A DNA stretch of 64,000 nucleotides, from NCBI GenBank assembly GCA_014800945.1, contig JAAVFD010000006.1, forward strand, positions 25,508 to 89,507, written 5' to 3'. A program made the position numbers and the translations under genes. Numbering within the stretch: position 1 is the stretch's first letter; each line of letters starts with the position of its first letter. The stretch comes from Barnesiella sp. GTDB taxonomy: Bacteria > Bacteroidota > Bacteroidia > Bacteroidales > Muribaculaceae. The notes under the pieces were generated by a model, which saw only the letters and a program-made list of their open reading frames with translations, made no database searches and was not told where the DNA came from. This document shows positions 25,179 through 34,546 of the stretch, piece after piece.

Positions 25179-25215
25179 AAAAATGTAATCTAATTAGATT
25201 GGTATAGAATTTTTG

Positions 25216-25223
25216 CGAAGTTA
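25216..25223 (-). promoter_or_regulatory. Possible -7 element of nifJ
   Basis: TAACTTCG on the minus strand is one base off TAnnTTTG, 38 bp before the start codon. There is no clear -33 box. Positions 25240-25420 hold nothing I recognise. Confidence 0.35.
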
Positions 25224-25425
25224 CGAATTTATCTGAATAGAAATATTAATAAGGAGGGATATTTTTTTAGAGTGGAACCTAAATATGTTGTAAAGCATGA
25301 TTTGTGTGAAGTTGAGTGTTTGTCACAGACTATCATGAGAGCGGGTAAAAGCCTCTTGAGTTATGGGTGGAAAACGAAAATCGCGCTCACGAATGTTAAA
25401 TTATACTAAAATAAAGTCTGAAGTG

Positions 25426-25456
25426 TTTGCGCTTTTCCAAAATCTTTCTACTTTTG
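25426..25456 (+). promoter_or_regulatory. Promoter of short RNA, copy 1
   Basis: TTTG (25426-25429), 19 bp and TACTTTTG (25449-25456), an exact match to the Bacteroidetes promoter. Confidence 0.75.
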
Positions 25457-25462
25457 TGTGTG

Positions 25463-25536
25463 TGTTTTTCATAGTATTAGATTAAGATAAAGGTTTAAGG
25501 AAAAGAGGTGTCGTGAGATAGCTCTTTTTTTTTATT
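25463..25536 (+). ncRNA. Short terminated RNA with TTTTTCATRGTATTAGATT motif, copy 1
   Basis: The predicted transcript starts just after the promoter at 25426-25456, contains TTTTTCATAGTATTAGATT, and ends in a hairpin (AAGAG-TGTC-GTGA-GATA-CTCTT) followed by T9. There is no ORF of useful size. The same arrangement occurs on the minus strand at 60891-60958. It lies upstream of the tsaC-like operon and could be either a free sRNA or an attenuated leader. From memory similar sequence exists in other Bacteroidales, but I cannot name a family. Confidence 0.6.
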
Positions 25537-25537
25537 C

Positions 25538-25555
25538 TATTTTTGCATAATTTTG
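25538..25555 (+). promoter_or_regulatory. Two candidate -7 elements for the tsaC-like operon
   Basis: TATTTTTG (25538-25545) and TAATTTTG (25548-25555) both fit TAnnTTTG and lie downstream of the short-RNA terminator. -33 boxes are unclear because of the T run. Confidence 0.4.
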
Positions 25556-25589
25556 TGGGTAGCTGATATAAAAATCAGTGATTGAGAAT

Positions 25590-26207
25590 ATGAAAATTCT
25601 AAAGATATACCCCACCAGCATAAATGAGCAGCATATAGGTGAGGCAGTGGAGGCACTGCGTGACGGACACCTTATAATATATCCTACCGACACTCTATAT
25701 GCTATAGCTTGTTCAGCACTGAATCAGGCTGCCATTGAGCGGTTGTGCAATCTGAAAGGAATCAACCCCCAGAAGGAATTTCTGTCTATTGTGTGTGCCG
25801 ACATTTCACAAGCGAGTGAATATGCGAGGATAGACAACAAGGCGTTTCGTATGCTGAAAGATAACCTTCCCGGTGAATTTACATTTATCTTACCGGCATC
25901 AACTGCGCTCCCAAAAGTATTCAAGGGTAGGAAAACGGTGGGAGTGAGAGTGCCGGATAATCCTATAGCCACTTCGCTTGCACGGGAGTTAGGAAATCCG
26001 TTGCTCACAACCTCGGTTAAACCTGATGACGACGGAACAGCCGAGTCGGTGAGTAACCCCGATTGTGTGGCTCTGAATTATACCGGTAAGGTTGACCTTA
26101 TGATTGACGGAGGAGATGTATCCGGTGTGCCGTCAACAATAGTAGATATCACTGACAGCTCTAATCCTGAAATAATCAGAGAGGGTGCGGGTGAATTGAA
26201 AAACTGA
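25590..26207 (+). CDS. L-threonylcarbamoyladenylate synthase family (YrdC/YciO/Sua5-type)
   Basis: I use the ATG at 25590 (205 residues); the track start is a GTG four codons earlier. Motifs: LIIYPTDTLYAIACSA, the KLPG-like DNLPGEFTFILPAS, GVRVPDNPIATSL and the C-terminal STIVDITD. The family makes the threonylcarbamoyl-AMP used for t6A at position 37 of ANN-decoding tRNAs; YciO-type members act on a related step or are less active, and I cannot tell the two apart. It is the first gene of a run with the AAA/DUF4435 gene 14 bp downstream and then menA. Confidence 0.85.
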   Translation: MKILKIYPTSINEQHIGEAVEALRDGHLIIYPTDTLYAIACSALNQAAIERLCNLKGINPQKEFLSIVCADISQASEYARIDNKAFRMLKDNLPGEFTFILPASTALPKVFKGRKTVGVRVPDNPIATSLARELGNPLLTTSVKPDDDGTAESVSNPDCVALNYTGKVDLMIDGGDVSGVPSTIVDITDSSNPEIIREGAGELKN

Positions 26208-26221
26208 TAAAAAGTAGAAAG

Positions 26222-27808
26222 ATGGCTATAATACTCCCCCCGAAAAAAGATGGTACACGCAGCACGATTGAAGCTGATAGCGGTCGTATTATAATAATAG
26301 GTGCAAACGGTGCCGGGAAGAGCCGCTTCACGTCCGCTTTGCAGGACGAAATGGGAGACAGGGCATTCAAGTTGTCAGCTCTGAAGGGATTGTATGGTGC
26401 AGATGAGGATACTACCCTAAAGCAACTTTTTGAAAAGACTTTCGGCAAATCGGCATTCAAGCCACAGTCGGCAAGCGGAGTGGACGCACTGCTCGCTCTG
26501 CTTATGCATGATGAGATGCTCAATCTGATTAACTACAAAACGGAACTGTCAACCAATCCTCATGCGAAACTTCACAAAACCAAGCTGGATATTATTGCGC
26601 GTGAGTGGAAGGAACTCTTTCCGGGCAATAATATTTTGGTGGAAAGTGGTAAATTTCTGTTCAGCAGGGGGGAGGATCCCAGAAGCTATTCAGCGCTTAA
26701 GTTGAGTGACGGAGAGCGTGCCGCAATCTACTATCTTGCTGCAGTGATGTATGCTCCTGACCACGGGGCTATCTTTATTGACAGCCCTGAAATGTTCATG
26801 CACCCGTCCATCATGCAGAATCTGTGGAACAGAATTGAAGGCTTAAGGCCGGATTGTCTTTTTGTATTTACCACTCACGACCTTGAATTTGCATCTCAAA
26901 GTCAGGACTCTACTGTTATTTGGGTCAGGGATTATGATGCTGCAAGTGTTACCTGGGATTACGATATACTCCCTCGCCAGGATGGAATGAGCGATGAGGT
27001 TTATCTGGCAATAATTGGCGCCCGTAAGCCGGTGCTGTTTATTGAAGGAGATGGAATCCATTCGATAGATGCCAAGTTATACCCGCTTGTGTTTTCGGAA
27101 TATACCGTAAAGTCGCTTGGCAGTTGTAATAAAGTTATAGAGGCTACACGAACATTCAATGATCTCAATGCTTTCCACCACCTCGATTCTTTTGGAATAG
27201 TTGACAGGGACAGGCGGGATGCACACGAAGTAGAGTATCTGCGGGGTAAAAAGGTAATGGTTCCGGAGGTAGCTGAAATTGAAAACATCATGATGCTTGA
27301 AGAGGTGGTGCGTGCTGTGGCATCTGCCCGTGGAAAGGATGAAGATAGGGTTTTTGAAAAGGTTAAACGTTCGGTTATCGCACAGTTTCGTCATGATTTG
27401 CGCCAGCAGGCGCTGATGCATACCCGCCATAGGGTAAAGCGCACGGTAGAATACCGCATAGATGGAAGGTTCAATAATATAAATCTGTTTGAAGAGCATA
27501 TAGCATCATTGGTAAATGAGCTGAATCCAAGGGGATTATATGAGAGCTTCTGCCGGGAGTTCCGCAGATATGTGGAAACGGATAATTACGCCGGAGTGCT
27601 CAGGGTGTATAATCAGAAATCAATGATATCCGGAAGTAACGTAGCTGCCTTGTGCGGACTAAAGAACAAGGATGAATATATCAAATATGTGATAAATCTT
27701 CTTCGTGGCGATTCTCAGCAGGGCGAAAGAATCCGTGAGGCTATAAAAAATTGCTTTAACAAACCGGAAAGAAAAAAGAAGATACAATCAGAAAATGAAA
27801 ACGATTAA
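26222..27808 (+). CDS. AAA-ATPase fused to DUF4435 (TOPRIM-like) domain
   Basis: 528 residues. The N-terminal ABC/SMC-like ATPase has Walker A GANGAGKSRF (about 28-37), the signature-like KLSDGERAAIYYLAA, Walker B GAIFIDSPE and the switch His in FTTHDLEF. The C-terminal half starts PVLFIEGDGIHSIDAKLY and has SFGIVDRDRR, the acidic pattern of DUF4435, a TOPRIM-related nuclease-like domain also found in AriB of the PARIS phage defence system and near OLD nucleases. Its place between a tRNA-modification gene and menA looks like a stable chromosomal operon rather than a defence island. A role in defence or RNA/DNA processing is open. Confidence 0.8.
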   Translation: MAIILPPKKDGTRSTIEADSGRIIIIGANGAGKSRFTSALQDEMGDRAFKLSALKGLYGADEDTTLKQLFEKTFGKSAFKPQSASGVDALLALLMHDEMLNLINYKTELSTNPHAKLHKTKLDIIAREWKELFPGNNILVESGKFLFSRGEDPRSYSALKLSDGERAAIYYLAAVMYAPDHGAIFIDSPEMFMHPSIMQNLWNRIEGLRPDCLFVFTTHDLEFASQSQDSTVIWVRDYDAASVTWDYDILPRQDGMSDEVYLAIIGARKPVLFIEGDGIHSIDAKLYPLVFSEYTVKSLGSCNKVIEATRTFNDLNAFHHLDSFGIVDRDRRDAHEVEYLRGKKVMVPEVAEIENIMMLEEVVRAVASARGKDEDRVFEKVKRSVIAQFRHDLRQQALMHTRHRVKRTVEYRIDGRFNNINLFEEHIASLVNELNPRGLYESFCREFRRYVETDNYAGVLRVYNQKSMISGSNVAALCGLKNKDEYIKYVINLLRGDSQQGERIREAIKNCFNKPERKKKIQSENEND

Positions 27809-28652
27809 ATTCTGGATTGAGGCTATGCGGCTTCGCACTCTTCCGGTGTCTCTTGCCGGAGTTGTACTTGGCACCGGCTATGCGCTTACTACGGGAACTG
27901 TCAGGTGGGCAGCCGTTGTTTTGTGCTTTGCGGTTGCTCTGCTTGCCCAGATAGCTTCGAACTTTGCTAATGAGTACTATGACTATGTGAATGGTCTTGA
28001 CAGAATTGGCAGGGAGGGACCGCGACGGGGTGTTACTGAAGGGGATATTTCTCCCCGTGCCATGAAGGTGGCAACATTTGTTACTCTTGCACTTGCGTGC
28101 TGTGCCGGACTCGCATTGATTCCCTTCGGCAGCTGGTGGCTCATAGGTGTTGGTATAGCTGTTGCCCTTGGGGTGCTGGCATATAGCACAGGTCCTTATC
28201 CTCTTTCTCATCATGGCTTGGGAGAAGTGGCAGTAGTAATTTTTTTTGGACTTGTACCGGTGAATTTTACCTGCTGGCTTGCTTGCGGTGAATGGAGCAT
28301 TTACTGCCTGATGGGTTCTGTGAGCATTGGTCTGCTTGGGGCTAATGTGTTGATAGTTAATAATTACAGAGACGCAGATGACGACCGGCAGGTAGGCAAA
28401 AATACTCTTGCGGTTATATTGGGTAAGAAAGTCATGCCATGTGTTTACGCCCTGAACGCCCTATGGGCTATGGGGCTGATGATTACCGCATGGAGCGCCA
28501 AGGGATTGCTTTTTGTCCCGATAGTGTTTGCCGCCATTTTTATGATTCCGGCGCTGATGATGCCTAAACTTACAGGATGCAGGCTCACGCCTTTGTTAGG
28601 TATCACGTCTGTGCTGATGTTTGTCTATGCTTTAATATTCGCCTTTTTGTAA
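27795..28652 (+). CDS. menA: 1,4-dihydroxy-2-naphthoate prenyltransferase
   Basis: 285 residues, eight or so hydrophobic helices. The UbiA-family Asp motifs are NEYYDYVNGLD and NNYRDADDDRQVGKNTL. It attaches the polyprenyl chain to DHNA in menaquinone synthesis at the inner membrane. The start lies 14 bp inside the end of the ATPase gene, so they share a transcript. The following gap to aspT (62 bp) is short, with no hairpin seen. Confidence 0.93.
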   Translation: MKTIKFWIEAMRLRTLPVSLAGVVLGTGYALTTGTVRWAAVVLCFAVALLAQIASNFANEYYDYVNGLDRIGREGPRRGVTEGDISPRAMKVATFVTLALACCAGLALIPFGSWWLIGVGIAVALGVLAYSTGPYPLSHHGLGEVAVVIFFGLVPVNFTCWLACGEWSIYCLMGSVSIGLLGANVLIVNNYRDADDDRQVGKNTLAVILGKKVMPCVYALNALWAMGLMITAWSAKGLLFVPIVFAAIFMIPALMMPKLTGCRLTPLLGITSVLMFVYALIFAFL

Positions 28653-28714
28653 AAGCTAAACAATCAGCCTGCAGAAGCGTTGTAATAGTACCTAACTAAA
28701 TAAACGTTTCTACT

Positions 28715-30415
28715 ATGGACTGGATTGTTGAAACTTTCCGAAATAACCCCTCGATTCCTATATTTCTTACTATAGGTCTCGGTTTTTTAATCGGACAGCT
28801 TAAATTTAAGGGATTTTCCCTTGGTACTGTAACATCAGTACTACTTGTAGGTGTGCTTGTAGGACAACTCGATATCGATATTCCCGGGCCACTGAAAACC
28901 GTGTTTTTCCTACTCTTCCTGTTTGCGATTGGTTATAGTGTCGGCCCGCAGTTTTTCAGAGCTTTGCGGGGAGATGGCATCAAGCAGGTTATCTTCGCGG
29001 CAATCGTGTGTGTGCTCTGCTTGCTTTGCACATGGGTAGCCTGCAAGCTAATGGGATATGACGCCGGTGAAACACTGGGTGTGTATGCCGGAGCGCAGAC
29101 CATGAGTGCCGCAATCGGTGCCGGTATTGACACCATAAATTCTCTCGGTGCTTCAGCTGCGGACAAAAAGAACTGGATAGATATCGTTCCGGTAACTTAT
29201 GCGGTTTGTTATATATTCGGCACTATCGGATCTGCATGGATAGTGAGCTGGCTCGGTCCGAAAATGCTCGGTGGCCTTGCTAAAGTTAAGGAAGACACCA
29301 AGGCTCTTGAGAAGGAATTGAATGCCAGCAGCGTTACTTCAGACCCTGCATTTATCGTCGCAAATCGTCCTGTCGCTTTCCGCGCTTACAAGATTGATAA
29401 TGATTTTTTTACAACTCCGCGCTCAATAGATGAGATTGAAAGTCACCTTTTGGAACAGGGCAGAAGACTGTTCGTTGAAAGGGTGCGTAAAAATGGCGAG
29501 ATTGTTGAAGTTTCATCTGATTTGAGAATCGCTAATGGTGATGAAATAGTTCTTTCCGGTAGAAGAGAGGCTATTATAGGTGATGAAAAATGGATTGGTG
29601 AGGAGGTGAATGATGCCGATTTGCTTAATTTCCCGGCAGAACAGATTGATGTTATGGTGGCGAAGAAAAAAGTCGGCGGAATGACTGTTGATGAGCTCCG
29701 CTCCAAAAAATTCATGTATGGCATTTCAATCAAGTCCATCAGCCGCGCAGGTGTAAATATTCCGGTATTTGCCAAAACAAAACTTGTTGCAGGTGACACA
29801 CTCACCATTGTAGGACTTGAAAGAGAGGTTGCAGAGGCTGGTCCTCAGATCGGTTATGTGGATAAACCCACAGTTGCGAGTGACATGGTTACTGTAGGAC
29901 TGGGTATTTTCCTCGGCTGTCTTGTAGGAGTTCTCACAATTCATGCCGGCAGTGTACCCATCAGTTTGTCAACCAGCGGCGGTGCGTTGATTTCCGGCCT
30001 TATTTTCGGATGGTTGCGATCTAAGCACCCCACTTTCGGCAGAATACCTAAACCGGCTGTTTGGGTGATGAATAACCTCGGACTTAATATGTTTATCGCC
30101 GTAATAGGCATAACTTCAGGACCCTCGTTTGTCAGCGGTCTTCAGCAGGTCGGATTCTCGGTATTCTTTGTAGGAATTTTTGCTACTGCTGTACCACTTA
30201 TCATTGCAATGTTTCTTGGAGCAAAGGTGTTTAAGTTCCGTCCTGCGGTTAACCTCGGATGCACGGCAGGTGCACGCACAACCACTGCTACTCTCGGTGC
30301 AGTGCAGGATGCAATCGGCAGCACTGTTCCCGCGCTGGGTTATACTGTAACATACGCTATCGGCAATACACTCCTTATCCTGATGGGTGTTGCGATAGTA
30401 CTGATGACTATTTGA
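28715..30415 (+). CDS. aspT: Aspartate:alanine antiporter
   Basis: 566 residues. Two blocks of membrane helices (about 15-185 and 395-565) flank two cytosolic TrkA-C (RCK_C) domains (about 210-370, for example [20 protein letters not shown]). Signatures [14 protein letters not shown] and [19 protein letters not shown] match the AAE transporter family. AspT takes in aspartate in exchange for alanine. Together with the downstream aspartate decarboxylase it forms a proton-consuming cycle that makes proton-motive force. The pair is 37 bp apart. Confidence 0.92.
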   Translation: MDWIVETFRNNPSIPIFLTIGLGFLIGQLKFKGFSLGTVTSVLLVGVLVGQLDIDIPGPLKTVFFLLFLFAIGYSVGPQFFRALRGDGIKQVIFAAIVCVLCLLCTWVACKLMGYDAGETLGVYAGAQTMSAAIGAGIDTINSLGASAADKKNWIDIVPVTYAVCYIFGTIGSAWIVSWLGPKMLGGLAKVKEDTKALEKELNASSVTSDPAFIVANRPVAFRAYKIDNDFFTTPRSIDEIESHLLEQGRRLFVERVRKNGEIVEVSSDLRIANGDEIVLSGRREAIIGDEKWIGEEVNDADLLNFPAEQIDVMVAKKKVGGMTVDELRSKKFMYGISIKSISRAGVNIPVFAKTKLVAGDTLTIVGLEREVAEAGPQIGYVDKPTVASDMVTVGLGIFLGCLVGVLTIHAGSVPISLSTSGGALISGLIFGWLRSKHPTFGRIPKPAVWVMNNLGLNMFIAVIGITSGPSFVSGLQQVGFSVFFVGIFATAVPLIIAMFLGAKVFKFRPAVNLGCTAGARTTTATLGAVQDAIGSTVPALGYTVTYAIGNTLLILMGVAIVLMTI

Positions 30416-30452
30416 TAACTAATGTATTCTATCATAAAACACTTATATTATT

Positions 30453-32090
30453 ATGAATCAGAAAGAAATAAATCCTGAAAGTAAGTCTTTTCAGAAAAAA
30501 CTGTCGGCTATGAGTCCCTTTGAGATTAAAGGAACACTTATAGAGCTTGCAGAAAAAAGAGCGCGTCGCTCAACCGCAACCTTTTTGAATGCCGGTCGTG
30601 GTAACCCCAACTGGATTCTAAGCTATCCGCGTAAGGCATTTTTTCTCCTCGGTGACTTTGCTATGGAGGAGGTTGACAGAAATGCCTACGATGAGGCATG
30701 GGGCATAGTTGGTATGCCTGTTCAGGATGGAATTGCTTCAAGGTTTGAAGCGTTTCTTGATCGTCACAAAGACGAGACCGGCGGTAAGGTACTTCGCCAC
30801 TTCTATACTCACGTGACCGGTGACCTTAAAGCTGACCCGGACGAGTTTGTATTTGAACTTGTGGATGGAATTATCGGTGACCAGTATCCCACTCCTCCGA
30901 GAATATTGAAATATACAGAGATTATTACCCGCGAATATCTTCGTTGGGCAATGGGTGGCGAAGGTGATGACACCGAGTATGATTTGTTTGCAACCGAAGG
31001 TAGCACAGCCGGCATGTGTTATATGTTTGACTCGCTGAAAGCAAACAAGCTGCTGAAGAAAGGTGATAAGATTGCACTTCTGACACCATGTTTTACTCCC
31101 TATCTTGAAATTCCGGAACTCGAGGAATTTGGCTACGAAATCGTGTATGTGAGCGCCAATAAAGTAGAGAAAGACGGTTATCATGACTGGCAGTATGACA
31201 AGGAGGAGATAGATAAGCTCCGTGATCCGTCAGTTAAGGTGGTGTGCGTTACCAATCCGTCGAATCCGCCAAGTGTTTGCATTGCTCAGGATGTTCTTGA
31301 TCAGATTGTTGATGTGGTGAAGAAGGATAATCCTAATCTTATGATTATCACCGATGATGTTTATGGCACATTTATTAAGGGCTTCAAGTCGCTGATGTAT
31401 GTGCTGCCTTTCAACACTATCTGTCTGTACTCATTCTCCAAGTATTTCGGTGCTACCGGCTGGAGAGTGGCGGCAATGGCGCTGAAGCCGGATAATGTGT
31501 TTGATAAACTTATTTCTGAACTTCCTGAAAATGAAAAGAAAGAGCTTGATGAAAGATACAAATCACTCACTCTTGAACCCAGAAAGCTGAAATTTATCGA
31601 CCGCCTTGTTGCAGACAGCCGTCTTGTGGCTCTAAACCATACTGCCGGTTTGTCAACTCCGCAACAGATTCAGATGGCACTGTTCTCGGCTTTTGCATTC
31701 TTGCACAGGGACGACATTCAGCCTAAGCTGATCAATATGATTCATCACCGTCTCAGCAATCTGTGGAGTACCACCGGATTCACTCTTCAGCCGGATCCTA
31801 ACCGTGCCGGTTATTACAGTGAAATAGACATGATGGTGTGGGCTAAGAAGTTCTATGGCGAAGATTTTGCTAAGTATCTTGAGAAGAATTACTTGCCTCT
31901 TGACTTCGTTATCCGTCTTGCTAATGAGACATCAATAGTGCTTCTCAACGGTGACGGCTTTGATGGTCCGGAATGGTCGGTAAGAGCTTCACTCGCAAAT
32001 CTTGATGATGATGCATATCTTAAGATTGGTGCAGCTATCCGTAAGATTCTTGACGAATACCACGCAGCTTATCTCGAATCAAAGAAATAA
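30453..32090 (+). CDS. aspD: Bifunctional aspartate 4-decarboxylase/aspartate aminotransferase
   Basis: 545 residues, PLP fold type I. The PLP lysine is in YSFSKYFGATGWR, and the N-terminal FLNAGRGNPNW and TNPSNPPSVCI motifs are typical of the AspD family, which is longer than usual aminotransferases. It beta-decarboxylates aspartate to alanine and CO2, with some transaminase activity. Coupled to AspT it gives acid resistance or energy. A bidirectional terminator follows. Confidence 0.94.
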   Translation: MNQKEINPESKSFQKKLSAMSPFEIKGTLIELAEKRARRSTATFLNAGRGNPNWILSYPRKAFFLLGDFAMEEVDRNAYDEAWGIVGMPVQDGIASRFEAFLDRHKDETGGKVLRHFYTHVTGDLKADPDEFVFELVDGIIGDQYPTPPRILKYTEIITREYLRWAMGGEGDDTEYDLFATEGSTAGMCYMFDSLKANKLLKKGDKIALLTPCFTPYLEIPELEEFGYEIVYVSANKVEKDGYHDWQYDKEEIDKLRDPSVKVVCVTNPSNPPSVCIAQDVLDQIVDVVKKDNPNLMIITDDVYGTFIKGFKSLMYVLPFNTICLYSFSKYFGATGWRVAAMALKPDNVFDKLISELPENEKKELDERYKSLTLEPRKLKFIDRLVADSRLVALNHTAGLSTPQQIQMALFSAFAFLHRDDIQPKLINMIHHRLSNLWSTTGFTLQPDPNRAGYYSEIDMMVWAKKFYGEDFAKYLEKNYLPLDFVIRLANETSIVLLNGDGFDGPEWSVRASLANLDDDAYLKIGAAIRKILDEYHAAYLESKK

Positions 32091-32110
32091 GCAGTTCATA
32101 TAAGTGAAAA

Positions 32111-32146
32111 AAATCAGCGCCCCAAACCGGAACGCTGATTTTTTTT
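32111..32146. terminator. Bidirectional terminator (aspD/GH110)
   Basis: AATCAGCG/CGCTGATT stem with an A run before and T8 after, between convergent genes. Confidence 0.8.
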
Positions 32147-32150
32147 GTAA

Positions 32151-33941
32151 TTATTCAATGCTTATACTTGGGTTTTCAATAGTGTTTTGTTCTAAGGTGG
32201 CGTTCTTCACCCTTTGAAATTTGAAGGCAAAGCGGTTTCGGTGGAATGATGGGTAATCGCTGTTTTTTACAACAGTGTTATTGCAGAACCTGATTCCATC
32301 AACCGATTTTGCATATAAAACCGGGTTGTCGAAAGTCTCAAATCTGTTCCCTTCAATGGTTATGTTGCTGTGAAAATAGCCGTTCTGGTTGTTGAGTTCC
32401 GGAATTTCAGGATATATGGAGATGATAGCTTCCGTAAACTGAAACATACTTGTGAGTGAATTGACAAAGCGGTTGTCCTTTATCAGTACGTCGCGGCATG
32501 CTCCGGTTTCAAACCAACCGTTGCAGTCACCGCAAAGCAGTATGGCAGTGCCGCTTGTGTGGTCAAACAGGTTATTTATGGCAACCACCTTTTTGGGGGT
32601 TGAAAACAGACTGCCTCGGGCACGGTTGTTTCTTACGGTATTGTGGTTGAAAGCAACGCTTGGAGTCCATGTGAGGTTTTCCATTCCGCAGCTGTTTTCC
32701 GGAGATATTTCGCTATCCAAAGGCTCTGCGAAAGTCACTTTCATGAGTTTTGCACCAGCAGTTTCCTCTCTGTCATAAGGATATATGGAGGCAATGATAT
32801 TTGGCTTGCCGGTAAGGTCCATTGTACGGCTCGCAACAAACTGTACACTGTCTCCCGGTTCACCCCATTTGAAACCATAGCTCTGACCATGCATATATTT
32901 TCCGATTACTGAATAATCGTCAATGCGTTCTATGATTTTGAGATAAGTGCCGTGAACATTTATTGCATCATCCATCATGTGTTCATATAGACCGTTGACA
33001 GAAGATATATGCCCTTTGCATCCGGAGAAATGGGTAGCATCGGCTTGAGTGGTAAAATACCTCCAGTCATTTTCCTCGCGGAGGCATACGGAAAAACCGT
33101 CAAGGCTGACACTGTCACATAACTGCGCCAGCAGCCCCATTCCCTCTGCGTAGTGAACCTTGATGTTTTTTAGACCGGTGGCTGCACTCTCGCTTAAAAA
33201 TATTCCGGGATTTGGACGGGCCCATGAGCGTAATGCAAGTTTGGTTCCCGGCAGCAACTGAGCGTTTTTCCACTTAGGAGCACGATAATGTCCTGCACCT
33301 AAGGAGATAACGCTGTCTAACGGAGCCCACACATCGCTGCTTCTATACACCATCCGCCGGCTGTCAGGCTCAAAGGCTATTGCGGAGTTCGGTGCCACCT
33401 CCCAGTCGTAGCCTTTCACTATAAACCTTCCTTGCTTGCTTACATAACCTCGGCTGTTGCCGTCAATCGAAAAGGTGAGTCCCTCGGCATTATTTGTCAA
33501 AACTGTTATCTGACAGATCTGAGTGTCTTCAAAATCAATACTCATCCCTGTCAAGGAGCAATTAGAGCAGTTGACAACAGCGATTGGGAGCATTCGTCCG
33601 TGAAATATAAATTTGGCATCGTTGCCATTTATTGTCAGATTTTTCCAGCCTGAGATATCAATTCCTACTTTCTTGAAATCGCTCTGGTCATGATTGGAGA
33701 TATAATAATTATGTTTTGAAGCCTTCTCAGGATAAAAATTATAAATGCCGGCTTCAAAATTCAGAATAACATCATGTTTACCTGTCTGCCTGGCAATTTT
33801 CTCAAGAGCTTTCGCCACCTTGCCCGTGCAATCAGTTTTCTTGTCAGGCTTAATTCCGAAATCACTCATGTTGAAAACGGTTTGCCCGTAGCACATACAG
33901 CCGGCAAACAATGTTAAAGCAAAAACACAAATTCTCCACAT
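32151..33941 (-). CDS. GH110-like alpha-1,3-galactosidase, right-handed beta-helix
   Basis: 596 residues. A signal peptide (about 1-19, ending CMCYGQ) precedes a pectate-lyase-type parallel beta-helix with many N-rich turns. DATHFSGCKGHISSVNG and HMMDDAINVHGTYLK match the GH110 family, whose members (Bacteroides Gal110A/B) remove terminal alpha-1,3-galactose from blood group B or linear alpha-Gal epitopes. It should act on host mucin or dietary glycans in the periplasm or at the surface. No other glycosidase or SusCD pair is adjacent. Other beta-helix enzymes are the alternative; the DDAINVHG block makes GH110 the better call. Confidence 0.82.
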   Translation of the reverse strand: MWRICVFALTLFAGCMCYGQTVFNMSDFGIKPDKKTDCTGKVAKALEKIARQTGKHDVILNFEAGIYNFYPEKASKHNYYISNHDQSDFKKVGIDISGWKNLTINGNDAKFIFHGRMLPIAVVNCSNCSLTGMSIDFEDTQICQITVLTNNAEGLTFSIDGNSRGYVSKQGRFIVKGYDWEVAPNSAIAFEPDSRRMVYRSSDVWAPLDSVISLGAGHYRAPKWKNAQLLPGTKLALRSWARPNPGIFLSESAATGLKNIKVHYAEGMGLLAQLCDSVSLDGFSVCLREENDWRYFTTQADATHFSGCKGHISSVNGLYEHMMDDAINVHGTYLKIIERIDDYSVIGKYMHGQSYGFKWGEPGDSVQFVASRTMDLTGKPNIIASIYPYDREETAGAKLMKVTFAEPLDSEISPENSCGMENLTWTPSVAFNHNTVRNNRARGSLFSTPKKVVAINNLFDHTSGTAILLCGDCNGWFETGACRDVLIKDNRFVNSLTSMFQFTEAIISIYPEIPELNNQNGYFHSNITIEGNRFETFDNPVLYAKSVDGIRFCNNTVVKNSDYPSFHRNRFAFKFQRVKNATLEQNTIENPSISIE

Positions 33942-34002
33942 ACCTATTATATTGAATTAATAATTAGCGAATTTAGTCAATTTGCCTGACAAACGCATGA
34001 CT

Positions 34003-34546
34003 GCACACGAAAAAAATCGCCCGCGCGCTTCGGAATCATCGGAGAATTCGGAATAAATCGGATGTCATGTCCGCCTTGCATAAGCTCCGTAGGAGCGAGT
34101 CTGTGAACAACCCCAACCAAGCGTTAGCGCAGGTTGGGGCAGGAAGTCGGCCCTCTCCCTGAGCCTCGTAGAGGCGATGCCGTGCCGGGGGAATGTGCGC
34201 CAGAGCGCCATTGTCGGAAAATTCTGAGAATTCAGAAAATTCCGAGGTATCGGAGAGGGACGCGCTCTGCCGACGCGTCTGATTTTTAAGCCCGAAGGGC
34301 TTACCTATAGGGCATCGGAAGTGGCTTCGGAGAAGCCGCGGTTGTTGAAAACCCCACACGATAGCGCAACGCGCTGAGTGTGGGGTGAGTAGAGGGTATA
34401 AAAAAAAAGCTTCGGAGATGCGACCGTCATTACCCCACAGTCGTTTCTCCGAAACTCCTTTATATCAGGTGGTTCTCAGCTCCCCATACTCGACGCTATG
34501 CGTCATCGTATGGGGTTTTCAACCACGAGCACATCTCCGATGCGCA
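34003..34546. repeat. Composite palindromic intergenic repeat (REP-like)
   Basis: The gap between GH110 and the BspA-like gene is packed with GC-rich hairpin modules. Visible are GCTCCGTAGGAGC, CCCCAACC...GGTTGGGG, AGCCCGAAGGGCTT, CCCCACAC...GTGTGGGG and CCCCATAC...GTATGGGG. A ~80-bp module (about 34187-34263, TGTGCGCC...GGAGAGGGACGC) recurs at 37170-37245. Base composition is clearly unlike the neighbours. The ORF 34036-34359 is a by-product. These resemble intergenic repeats common in Bacteroidales genomes. Confidence 0.65.

Noticed and set aside
34036-34359. 107-residue minus-strand ORF
   Set aside because: It runs through palindromic repeat modules and has no signal of coding; similar reading at 37080-37478 comes from the second repeat copy.
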